A stretch of DNA of 64,000 nucleotides from the NCBI RefSeq assembly GCF_036067295.1, contig NZ_CP107954.1, positions 744,001 through 808,000 of the forward strand. Direction: 5' to 3'. The position numbers and the translations under genes were made by a program. The notes under the pieces are model-generated. The model saw only the letters and a program-made list of their open reading frames with translations, made no database searches and was not told the DNA's origin. The stretch's first letter is position 1, and the number at the start of each line of letters is the position of its first letter. This document shows positions 33,106-40,042 of this stretch, piece by piece. Source of the stretch: Kribbella sp. NBC_00382. Its GTDB lineage: Bacteria; Actinomycetota; Actinomycetes; Propionibacteriales; Kribbellaceae.

Positions 33106-34260
33106 TCAGATCCCGGGCCGGAGCAGGCGCCCGCTCTCGGTCAGCGACTTCAGCTTCTGCTTCCACACGGGCAGCCGACGGCTGTTCGTGAAGATCGCCG
33201 CGATCAGGCCACCGGCGACCAGGCCGAAGAACACGGCACCCGCGCTTCCGCTGAATCCGGCGAAGAACGGGATCACACCGAGCAGGATGAAGGCCCCGAT
33301 CCAGGGTCCGCTGCCGTCCAGGTTCCAGCGCACGATGCGGCTTTCGACGGCCATCTCGATCAGCCGCTCGCCCAGCCTGCGGATCTCGGGGTCCTTGCTC
33401 TTCAGCGCCCGGATCCGGCCGCCCTGCGCTTCGACCCAACGGACCTGGGCCTCCGACACCACCGCGTATCCACCGGCGTCGACCATCCGGCCGTTGTAGA
33501 CGAAGGGCTTGATCTGGCCGAGGGAGTCCAGCGCGTTGTCGTGCAGCGCAAGGCCGAGGTAGTACTTGTACACCTCGGTGCCGGGAAACTCCGAAACCAA
33601 GGACTCCATGATCTCGACCGCCCGGCCGGCCATGTCGTCCTGCAGGTAGGCGACCGCGATCGACGTCCGGTACTCCGGGTTTCCCGGGTCGAGCCGCAGC
33701 GCGTGCTCGTACTCGACCAGCGCTTCCTTCCACTTCTCCTGCGCCGCGAAGGCCTCGGCGAACCCGTAGTGGTAGAGCGCCGAGTCCGGACGAAGCCGGA
33801 TCGCCTCGACGAATTCGTAGCCGGCATCCCGCCCGTTCCCGAGCAGGAAGGACGAGTGCGCACGCAGGAACCACGCCTCGGCGTCATTGCCCTCCTTGCC
33901 GATCGCCTCTCTAGCCGCGTAGTTCGCGGCGCCGGGGTTGTCGGCGAGCAGGTACTCACGGGCCTTGTCGATCCAGCTGCCCGTGATCTCGCCGCCGGGT
34001 GTTTCCTGCTCGGACGGCCGCTGACCGGCTCGCTCGCGGTCGAACCCCTGCCGGGTCAGCTGATTCAGCAGTACCTGTTCGGCGCGGTCGATGTCGCGGA
34101 CCCGCGCCTCCGCCTCCGTCCGTCGGTCCGGGTCGGCGCTGGTCTGCCGCTTCACCCACTGCCGTCGCTGTTTGGTGACCGCGGACCGGATCTCCTCCTC
34201 AATGGCGGTCGCCGGCACCTGCAGGACCTGGTAGAGGTCCACAAAGTGCGTCGTCTTCAT
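33106..34260 (-). CDS. J-like/TPR membrane protein without HPD
   Basis: A 384-residue protein. Residues 8-70 (VDLYQVLQVPATAIEEEIRSAVTKQRRQWVK) resemble a J-domain, starting with the DLY-x-x-LQV motif, but the His-Pro-Asp loop that triggers Hsp70 hydrolysis is replaced by RQTSADPDRR. Residues about 95-245 hold TPR-like units (AWFLRAHSSFLLGNG, YHYGFAEAFAAQEKWKEALVEYEHALRLDPGN). Two hydrophobic spans at about 320-336 and 340-358 anchor the C-terminus in the membrane. It sits between the Hsp70 gene (four bases apart) and the GrpE gene (five bases apart). It probably recruits the Hsp70 to the membrane and to client proteins rather than acting as a normal J-cochaperone. Confidence 0.78.
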   Translation of the reverse strand: MKTTHFVDLYQVLQVPATAIEEEIRSAVTKQRRQWVKRQTSADPDRRTEAEARVRDIDRAEQVLLNQLTRQGFDRERAGQRPSEQETPGGEITGSWIDKAREYLLADNPGAANYAAREAIGKEGNDAEAWFLRAHSSFLLGNGRDAGYEFVEAIRLRPDSALYHYGFAEAFAAQEKWKEALVEYEHALRLDPGNPEYRTSIAVAYLQDDMAGRAVEIMESLVSEFPGTEVYKYYLGLALHDNALDSLGQIKPFVYNGRMVDAGGYAVVSEAQVRWVEAQGGRIRALKSKDPEIRRLGERLIEMAVESRIVRWNLDGSGPWIGAFILLGVIPFFAGFSGSAGAVFFGLVAGGLIAAIFTNSRRLPVWKQKLKSLTESGRLLRPGI

Positions 34261-34264
34261 CGTC

Positions 34265-35791
34265 TCAACTCACTTCCAGTTCATGGATCTTGCGGGTGGC
34301 CCGGTCCCTTTCGGCCGGCGTCATGTTCGCCACGTCGGACACCTCGAAGGTGCCCAGGGACCGGTGGCTGGTCAGATCGGTCAGCTCGATGGAGACCGTC
34401 TGGTCGAAGTCGTAGGCGAAGGCGACCGAGACCAGCGCGCCGGCCGGGTACGGCGGGATCGACAGCTCCCGCTCGCCGATCACCTTCACGTAGGCGGCGT
34501 CGCGGTCATCGCCTTGGGTGACCTGGACCAGCAAGCTGGTCTGGTTGTCCACCACGGTCTGGAACAGCTCGCTGTTCGACGCCGGGATCGGTGTGTTCGG
34601 TGCGACGATGACGACGTTCTCCATCCGGGACGTGCCCTCGATCCGGGCCAGTGTCCCGAGGCCCTGCGAGGTGACGTCGCGAATCGTGATCGGTACGCCG
34701 TTCACCCGCGGCCGGGGGACTGCGCCGTCACTGTGCTCAGCCGTCAGCACCTGTGCCTGTACCGCCGCCCCGAGCGCCACGATCTCGTCGGGGTTGACCG
34801 CCGACTCCGCGACCCGGCGCGACATCTTCGCGACCATCGCGCGGACCGCCGGCATCCGGGTGGAGCCGCCGGCCAGCAGTACCCGGTCGATGTCGCTCCA
34901 GACCAGCCCGGCATCCTCGATCAGGATCTCGGCGATGTCGCGGGTCCGGCTGACCAGGTGCGACGTGACGTCCTCAAACTCGGCGCGAGTGATCTCGATC
35001 GTCTGGGTGCTGCCACCGGCACTGATCACCACCCGGGCGGCCGGCATCATCGTCAGCGCGTGCTTCGCCCATTCGGCCCGGTCCCGCAGGTCCGCCTCGG
35101 TCCGGTCGTCGTCGAGCAGATCCGGTCCGCCGGCTGCCCGGAACCGTTCGTTGATCAGGCGCATCAGGGCGTTGTCCCACTCGAAGCCGCCGAGGTTCCG
35201 GTCGCCGCTGGTCGCCACCGTCTCGAACTCGCCGTCGGCGATCCTCATGATCGTGACGTCGAAGGTCCCCCCGCCGAGGTCGTAGACCAGCACCGTTCCG
35301 ACGGTCGGCCGGTTCGCGCCGTAGGCGAGCGCGGCAGCGGTGGGTTCGTTCAGGACCCGGTGGACCGTCAGGCCCGCGATCGCTCCCGCATCCTGGGTCG
35401 CTCGCCGGGCACCGTCGTCGAAGTACGCCGGTACGGTGATCACGGCGTCGGTCACCGGTTCGCCGAGGTACGCCTCGGCATCCTCTTTGAGTCGCCGCAG
35501 GATGATGGCGGAGATCTCCTCCGGACGGAACTGCTGGCCGGAGACGGTCTCGAACCGCCAGGCCGGATCGCCCATCGCCCGTTTCACGAACTGCACCGTG
35601 TCCAGTGGCGCGACCGCGGCCGACCGTTTGGCGACCGCGCCGACCAGCACCGCGTCACCGGAGAAGAAAACTACGGACGGTGTGATCCGCTGCCCCTCGG
35701 CGTTCGGCAGGATCTCCGGCCGGCCGGACCGGTCCACCACCGCGACGGCCGAATACGTCGTCCCCAGATCTATTCCGATCATCAACCCCAC
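34265..35791 (-). CDS. Hsp70-family chaperone, lid-less
   Basis: A 508-residue Hsp70. The nucleotide-binding domain is complete: phosphate 1 IGIDLGTTYSAVAVVD (5-20), K70, phosphate 2 YDLGGGTFDV near 170, and adenosine motif LLAGGSTRMP near 305-314. The linker is DVTSQGLG (372-379), followed by a beta substrate domain (RMENVVIVAPNTPIPAS) but no helical lid, so the chain ends about 100 residues earlier than DnaK. The GTG at 35791 has GGAGG at seven bases; the in-frame ATG at 35782 is also possible. It is the first gene of an operon with J-TPR and GrpE-like proteins. It is a specialised Hsp70, not the housekeeping DnaK. Confidence 0.92.
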   Translation of the reverse strand: MGLMIGIDLGTTYSAVAVVDRSGRPEILPNAEGQRITPSVVFFSGDAVLVGAVAKRSAAVAPLDTVQFVKRAMGDPAWRFETVSGQQFRPEEISAIILRRLKEDAEAYLGEPVTDAVITVPAYFDDGARRATQDAGAIAGLTVHRVLNEPTAAALAYGANRPTVGTVLVYDLGGGTFDVTIMRIADGEFETVATSGDRNLGGFEWDNALMRLINERFRAAGGPDLLDDDRTEADLRDRAEWAKHALTMMPAARVVISAGGSTQTIEITRAEFEDVTSHLVSRTRDIAEILIEDAGLVWSDIDRVLLAGGSTRMPAVRAMVAKMSRRVAESAVNPDEIVALGAAVQAQVLTAEHSDGAVPRPRVNGVPITIRDVTSQGLGTLARIEGTSRMENVVIVAPNTPIPASNSELFQTVVDNQTSLLVQVTQGDDRDAAYVKVIGERELSIPPYPAGALVSVAFAYDFDQTVSIELTDLTSHRSLGTFEVSDVANMTPAERDRATRKIHELEVS

Positions 35792-35825
35792 AACAGCCCC
35801 TCCCCCGTCACCAATTCCTCGGGAA

Positions 35826-35858
35826 GATAGTTGCGCGAATTGCGGTGACGACACTATC
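35826..35858 (-). promoter_or_regulatory. Candidate operator upstream of the Hsp70 operon
   Basis: GATAGT (35826-35831) and ACTATC (35853-35858) form an inverted repeat with a 21-base spacer, in the only gap that can hold the promoter of the Hsp70 operon. I do not see CIRCE or HAIR heat-shock elements. A GAF-LuxR protein from the adjacent gene could bind here. This rests only on symmetry. Confidence 0.25.
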
Positions 35859-35929
35859 CCCCACCGGGTGAAATCGAATACGGAGATTCTCACCTTCCGG
35901 GTGATCACCGGGTATCCGGGCACACGGGC

Positions 35930-35965
35930 GGGCCGGGCCGTCACCTGAATGTGACGGCCCGGCCC
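35930..35965 (-). terminator. Rho-independent-like hairpin after GAF-LuxR paralogue 2
   Basis: GGGCCGGGCCGTCAC (35930-35944) pairs perfectly over 15 bases with GTGACGGCCCGGCCC (35951-35965), with a six-base loop. It starts 12 bases after the stop of the regulator gene (reading leftwards) and has no U-run. It separates that gene from the Hsp70 operon. Confidence 0.75.
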
Positions 35966-35977
35966 GGGGAGTTCATA

Positions 35978-36979
35978 TCAATTCCTGGGTGAGGTCCTGC
36001 CCAAATGCGCCGAGATGTCGTCGGCGAGCTGGGATCGCTCGGTCATACCGTATTTCTCCCGGATCCTGGCGAGGTGGGATTTCACCGTCTCCGCGGAGAC
36101 GGACAGCCGCTCGGCGATGTCGGGATTGGTGAGCCCCGCGGCCAGCAGTACGGCGACGGCCTGCTCCCGTTCGGTCAGGGTGCCGAAGCGCCGGGTCGGC
36201 TCGTCGTCGACGCGCAGCAGCAGTTCGGTGAGGTCGGTCTGGAAGCTCCCGCACTCGTGCCCGAGGTCGTCGAGCGCGCCGGCCGCGGCCGCAGTACCGA
36301 GCTGGCCGTCCTCGAGCCGTCCGGCGGCTGCCTGCAACTGGCCCCGCAGCCGATCAAGCCTTGTCACCACGTAGTCCACGACGCTCTCAGCGGTCAACGG
36401 CACGACGGAGCCGCCTGCCTCACCGGGGAGGAGGCTGATGACGCGGTCGTCCTCCCAGTCCCGGTTGAGCGCCCTGGACAGTACCTCCGCCAGCCACTCG
36501 AAGGCGGCTACTTCCTCGTCGCCGTACACGTTGGCCTGGTAGGAGTGCATCGAGACCACGCCGAAGATCTCCCGGCGCGCCTCCGGCAGTCTGAACAGCG
36601 GAACCGTGACCACGTCGGCGGACAGTTTCCTCGGGTCGCCGAACGAGAGCCCGGCCCGGACGACCTTGCCGCCGTCCATTCGGTAGCGATAGGTGCGTTG
36701 CTCCCGGAAAACCCACGCGGTCGGCCCGTTCGGTGCGAACGTGTGCGTCTCCGGTACGTCATATTTCTCGCCGTCGTAACAATAGGGCAACCGAATTCTG
36801 GTCGCCCCTTGAAACAATCCGACATAAAAAGCGTCGACACTGGTGATTCCCGCCATGACATTGCGAACCAGGTCATAACGGCGGTAATGATCACCACCCG
36901 GCAACACACCGATCTTGCGATGTGCCTCGGACAGAATCGCCGCCGTTTGCGGGCCGACATCCAGCACTCGCGGCTGCAT
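35978..36979 (-). CDS. GAF-domain LuxR-type regulator (paralogue 2)
   Basis: A 333-residue regulator with the same layout as the one at 20475-21461: a GAF-like sensor (VDAFYVGLFQGATRIRLPYCYDGEKYD through VVSMHSYQANVYGDEEVAAFEWL), a helical linker and a C-terminal LuxR helix-turn-helix (LTEREQAVAVLLAAGLTNPDIAERLSVSAETVKSHLARIREKYGM). The ATG at 36979 has GGGGGA six bases upstream and matches the paralogue's start; an ATG at 37006 is less well placed. It is immediately upstream of the Hsp70 operon, but a strong hairpin lies between, so it has its own transcript. Together with paralogue 1 it flanks the region. Probably senses a small ligand and controls neighbouring genes. Confidence 0.88.
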   Translation of the reverse strand: MQPRVLDVGPQTAAILSEAHRKIGVLPGGDHYRRYDLVRNVMAGITSVDAFYVGLFQGATRIRLPYCYDGEKYDVPETHTFAPNGPTAWVFREQRTYRYRMDGGKVVRAGLSFGDPRKLSADVVTVPLFRLPEARREIFGVVSMHSYQANVYGDEEVAAFEWLAEVLSRALNRDWEDDRVISLLPGEAGGSVVPLTAESVVDYVVTRLDRLRGQLQAAAGRLEDGQLGTAAAAGALDDLGHECGSFQTDLTELLLRVDDEPTRRFGTLTEREQAVAVLLAAGLTNPDIAERLSVSAETVKSHLARIREKYGMTERSQLADDISAHLGRTSPRN

Positions 36980-37379
36980 GCGATTTCCCCCGTTGAATTC
37001 AGCCATGTCGAACCCGCCCGCGCGGTCTCACTCCCCTCCGTCACATCGCTACGACCCCACGTACCGTTACAGAGAGCAGCGAAGAACCCGGCAACGATGC
37101 CACATCGTTGCCTGACCTAACCCACCCCTGACGGACACTTCAGCAGCGCAGACACCACCCCAGCCCAACCCCAGCCAAGCGGCCGGCGGCGAGCCAACCA
37201 CCGCAAAGGCGACCCAACCGCCAAACCCAGCCACCGCAAGGGGGCTGCGACCGCCAAACCCAGCCACCGCAAGGGGGGTGCGGGGTGGCGAAGCCCCCCG
37301 CCCGCGGCGCGAAGCGCCGCACAAATGACCAGGGCGACCAGGTTCACGGACTTTCGTGAACACAGGTCGCCCATCGCCC
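36980..37379. other. Gene-free stretch of about 400 bases with repeats and a hairpin
   Basis: Between the GAF-LuxR gene and the tRNA no convincing gene is present; the only long frames translate direct repeats and low-complexity sequence. The stretch contains the regulator's promoter, the tandem repeat at 37217-37277 and a GCGGCGC-GAA-GCGCCGC hairpin at 37304-37320. The hairpin lies some 60 bases downstream of the tRNA (reading leftwards) and is a plausible terminator for it. Confidence 0.5.
37217..37277. repeat. Two direct repeats, 33-base period
   Basis: A 28-base unit beginning ACCGCCAAACCCAGCCACCG and ending in a G-run occurs at 37217-37244 and again at 37250-37277. The spacer is CTGCG. 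A more diverged copy (CCACCGCAAAGGCG) begins near 37198. Too few units for a CRISPR array; there are no cas genes. Most likely a local duplication. Confidence 0.7.
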
Positions 37380-37382
37380 TGG

Positions 37383-37455
37383 TGGAGCTGAGGGGATTCG
37401 AACCCCTGGCCTCCTCGTTGCGAACGAGGCGCGCTACCAACTGCGCCACAGCCCC
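37383..37455 (-). tRNA. tRNA-Ala (anticodon CGC)
   Basis: Reading leftwards from GGGGCTG at 37455, all arms fold: D-arm GCGCAGTTGGTAGCGC, anticodon stem CCTCG/CGAGG with loop TTCGCAA (anticodon CGC, reading GCG codons), and T-arm with GGTTCGAATCC. The acceptor pairs GGGGCTG with CAGCTCC with one G-U pair. The CCA end is encoded (37380-37382). GCG is a common codon at this GC content. Confidence 0.96.
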
Positions 37456-37546
37456 AGGTTGTCGCTGTGTTCCCTTGCGACCGCGAAACTCTAACACGCA
37501 ACTGGTCGCTCTCTGAAACCGGTATCGCCCCGGCCTCAGAGAAGCG

Positions 37547-38365
37547 TCAGTCGCCCACCGCCCGGCGGATTTCGGGCTCCTCGACAGGTGCCGGAGCGGG
37601 CTCCGGTACTACGGGAGCCGCCTCCGGCTCCGGGTCCGCAGTGCGGGCTGAGGAGAAGACCTCGGGGCCGGACAGGCTGATGGTGCGGACCGTCCGGTCG
37701 GGGGCCTTCTCCTTCATCACGTACGTCGGCAACGTCACCGGGACCGGGTCCCACAGGCCGTCGGTGCGTGGCTCGGGCTTGGTGTCGGCAGCAACTGGCT
37801 TCGGGGTGACCGGGAGCTTCACCTCGATCGTCAGCTCCTGGTCAGGCGACAGCGGTGGCGCCGTCGCCGGGCCGCGGTCGTGGTGAGCCTCTGCGCGAGC
37901 ACGACGCTCAGCAGCCACGGCAGCCCGCTCCCGGGCCTGACGGCGAAGCTGTACGCGCGTCAGTACGACGAAGCCTACGATCAGCGTCGCCGGTACCGAC
38001 AGCGTCCACCACGCGAGCATCTGGAAGCTCGCCAGCGCGGTGACCGACAACAGCGAAAGGGTCAGGATCGACAGCACCCGCCGGCGGCGCATAGCGGCCA
38101 CCCGGCGGGCTCGGTTCGGAACGTGCCGCGCAGGCGGCGACAGATCCTCACTCACTTCGTCCGGCGACTGGCCCGGCGGTCGTACGACATACCGCGACCG
38201 CGCCTGTACGTCGGTAGCCCGCGACAGCACGCGTGCTTCCGACGACGAGTACTTCTCCGCCGAGCGGCGTGCACTCGCCTCGTCATTCCGCTTCAGCAGC
38301 ATCGGGACGAGGTAGGCAGCCCACGCGGCGACGATCGCCACATAGATCAATCCTGTCGTCCCCAT
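37547..38365 (-). CDS. SepX/GlpR-like actinobacterial divisome membrane protein
   Basis: A 272-residue protein. The N-terminal span (GLIYVAIVAAWAAYLVPMLLKRND) is followed by a basic, disordered region (ARRSAEKYSSSEARVLSRA), a pair of hydrophobic segments at about 105-140 and a long Pro/Glu-rich tail. The layout and the conserved first 30 residues, ending with LVPMLLKRNDE, match SepX of Streptomyces and GlpR of Corynebacterium, membrane proteins that stabilise the Z-ring. In Corynebacterium, GlpR partners with Glp, a MoeA-like gephyrin homologue; a moeA-type gene lies three kilobases upstream in this same block. Family assignment is from memory of motif and gene order. Confidence 0.8.
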   Translation of the reverse strand: MGTTGLIYVAIVAAWAAYLVPMLLKRNDEASARRSAEKYSSSEARVLSRATDVQARSRYVVRPPGQSPDEVSEDLSPPARHVPNRARRVAAMRRRRVLSILTLSLLSVTALASFQMLAWWTLSVPATLIVGFVVLTRVQLRRQARERAAVAAERRARAEAHHDRGPATAPPLSPDQELTIEVKLPVTPKPVAADTKPEPRTDGLWDPVPVTLPTYVMKEKAPDRTVRTISLSGPEVFSSARTADPEPEAAPVVPEPAPAPVEEPEIRRAVGD

Positions 38366-38463
38366 GCGACGACGCTAAGACCCCGGACGGGTCAGGTCCG
38401 GTACGTGAGCCGGTGTGTCGCAAGAAGACTCGTGTGACTGGTGTGAATAAGCACGCAGCGTGA

Positions 38464-39075
38464 TCAGGGCAGACGTGCTACCAGGCCGGGCCCGACTTCC
38501 TCGGCGTTCAGGGCGAAGATGCGATGGTCGCGCCACTCCCCGTCGATGTGCAGGAAGCGCGGCCGGTCTCCTTCGTAGCGGAAGCCGAGCTTCTCCACTA
38601 CCCGCAGACTTGCCTTGTTCTCTGGGCGGATCGCGACCTCTAACCGGTGCAGGCCGAGGGTGAACCAGCAGTGGTCGGCAGCGAGCGCTACTGCCGCCGG
38701 TACGATCCCGCGGCCGGCGTACTGCTCGTCTACCCAGTAGCCGAGGTTCGCCCAACGCGCCGAGCCGTAGGTGATCCCGGAGACCGTGAGCTGTCCCACC
38801 AGCGGCCTCTTGGCTCTAGGACCAGCGGCACCGGTGTACGTGATGACGAAGGGCAGCATGCGTCCGTACCGCGCCTGGCGGTTCCAGTCGCGGGCCATTG
38901 CCCGGAAGGTGCGAGCACCGTCGTCCGCACCCGGCGGTTGGGTCGCATCCCATGGCCGGAGCCAGCTGATGTTCCGTTGGCGCGCAGCACTCCACTCGGG
39001 TCCGTCAGTGGACTTGAGGGGTCTAAGCCCTACCTGCCCGTGTTGGAGTTCCACGGGCCAATGCACAACCGCCAT
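38464..39075 (-). CDS. rimJ: GNAT acetyltransferase, RimJ-like
   Basis: A 203-residue N-acetyltransferase. The acetyl-CoA loop is seen in WVDEQYAGRGIVPAAVALAADHCW and the RimJ/RimL-type signature in HRLEVAIRPENKASLRVVEKLGFRYEGDRPRFLHIDGEWRDHRIFALN. RimJ acetylates the N-terminal alanine of ribosomal protein S5; the actinobacterial homologue next to moeA is generally named rimJ but its substrate is not proven. Its ATG overlaps the stop of the Mog/MoaB gene by one base (TGATG), so it ends the Moco-type run. Confidence 0.85.
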   Translation of the reverse strand: MAVVHWPVELQHGQVGLRPLKSTDGPEWSAARQRNISWLRPWDATQPPGADDGARTFRAMARDWNRQARYGRMLPFVITYTGAAGPRAKRPLVGQLTVSGITYGSARWANLGYWVDEQYAGRGIVPAAVALAADHCWFTLGLHRLEVAIRPENKASLRVVEKLGFRYEGDRPRFLHIDGEWRDHRIFALNAEEVGPGLVARLP

Positions 39076-39563
39076 CAGTCCTGGTCCGTCCGTACATGGT
39101 CTCCGCCGCGTACCTGGTCGACCGCATGACGCAGTAGCGGCTCCAGCACGATCAGCCCGTCCTTGACGCCACCACGCGAGCCGGGGAGGTTCACGATGAC
39201 CGTGTTGCCGGCTAACCCGGCCAAGCCTCGGGACAACGCTGCAGTGGGCACGCCCTGCGCTATGCCGTAAGCACGGATGGCCTCAGCGATCCCAGGGATC
39301 TCTGTCTCGAGTACTGCGCGCGTGCGCTCAGGCGTCTCGTCAGTAGGCGAGATACCCGTACCACCGGTGGTCAGTACGACGTCATACGTCGCTTCAACCG
39401 CCTTCACCAGCGCCTCGCCAACAGGAGCACCGTCCGGGACTACGTATGGGCCGTCGACGGTGAAACCCCAACTAGCGAGCCGTTCCGCGATCAGCGGCCC
39501 AGTGGTGTCCTCGTAGACACCAGCAGCAGCTCGGTTGGAGATGCTGATGACCAGAGCCCTCAC
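39075..39563 (-). CDS. MogA/MoaB-family molybdopterin adenylyltransferase
   Basis: A 162-residue MoCF-domain protein (ISISNRAAAGVYEDTTGPLIAERLASWGF, TTGGTGISPTDETPERTRAVLETEIPGIAEAIR, VNLPGSRGGVKDGL). The TGGTG and PGS motifs bind molybdopterin. It adenylylates molybdopterin before metal insertion by MoeA. The frame stays open to 39806, but only the GTG at 39563, which overlaps the moaC stop in GTGA, is followed by family sequence. It lies between moaC and rimJ. Members of this size in Actinobacteria are called MoaB or Mog; I cannot tell which. Confidence 0.88.
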   Translation of the reverse strand: MRALVISISNRAAAGVYEDTTGPLIAERLASWGFTVDGPYVVPDGAPVGEALVKAVEATYDVVLTTGGTGISPTDETPERTRAVLETEIPGIAEAIRAYGIAQGVPTAALSRGLAGLAGNTVIVNLPGSRGGVKDGLIVLEPLLRHAVDQVRGGDHVRTDQD

Positions 39564-40042
39564 GGCCGCTCCCAGTGCCCAGTCTTGCCGCCTTCTTTCA
39601 GCTCCACCCGTACGTCGGTGAGCACAGCCGCCGGATCGAGTGCCTTCACCATGTCGATCACAGTCAGGCCGGCGACCGCGACAGCCGTCAGGGCCTCCAT
39701 CTCCACCCCGGTGCGGTCCGTCGTCTTGACGGTGGCAACGATCAGTACTGCGTCGTCCGCCACCTCCAGCTCGACCTTGGCCCCGGTGATGGCGATCGGG
39801 TGGCACAGCGGCACCAGGTCAGGCGTCCGCTTGGCCCCCATGATCCCGGCGATCCGCGCGACCGCCAGCGCGTCCCCCTTCGGCACACCGTCGCCGCGCA
39901 ACGCAGCGACGACCTCGGCCGAGACTGAGACCTTGCCGGAGGCAACCGCTCGCCGCGCGCCGGCCGACTTCTCCGAGACGTCGACCATCCGGGCGGCACC
40001 GGTGGCGTCCACGTGGGTCAGCCCCCCGGCAGGTTCCGTCAT
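39560..40042 (-). CDS. moaC: MoaC, cyclic pyranopterin monophosphate synthase
   Basis: A 160-residue enzyme that converts the MoaA product to cyclic pyranopterin monophosphate in molybdenum cofactor synthesis. Family motifs are TGAARMVDVSEKSAGARRAVASGKV, AGIMGAKRTPDLVPLCHPI and TTDRTGVEMEALTAVAVAGLTVIDMVKALD; the metal- and substrate-binding lysine, histidine and asparagine-like positions look intact. It starts at an ATG overlapping the moeA stop (ATGA) and ends in the start of the Mog/MoaB gene. No moaA is present in this window, so the pathway's first step must be encoded elsewhere. Confidence 0.95.
   Translation of the reverse strand: MTEPAGGLTHVDATGAARMVDVSEKSAGARRAVASGKVSVSAEVVAALRGDGVPKGDALAVARIAGIMGAKRTPDLVPLCHPIAITGAKVELEVADDAVLIVATVKTTDRTGVEMEALTAVAVAGLTVIDMVKALDPAAVLTDVRVELKEGGKTGHWERP

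Noticed and set aside
35792..35929. HAIR or CIRCE heat-shock element before the Hsp70 operon
   Set aside because: Neither CTTGAGT-N7-ACTCAAG nor the CIRCE repeat is present; only a weak GATAGT/ACTATC repeat is seen.
37217..37277. Possible CRISPR array
   Set aside because: Only two full units and a five-base spacer; no cas genes in the window.
37067..37501. Open frames across the tandem repeats and tRNA-Ala
   Set aside because: They translate the repeats into LRWLGLAV-like units and run through the tRNA; no ribosome site. Not genes.
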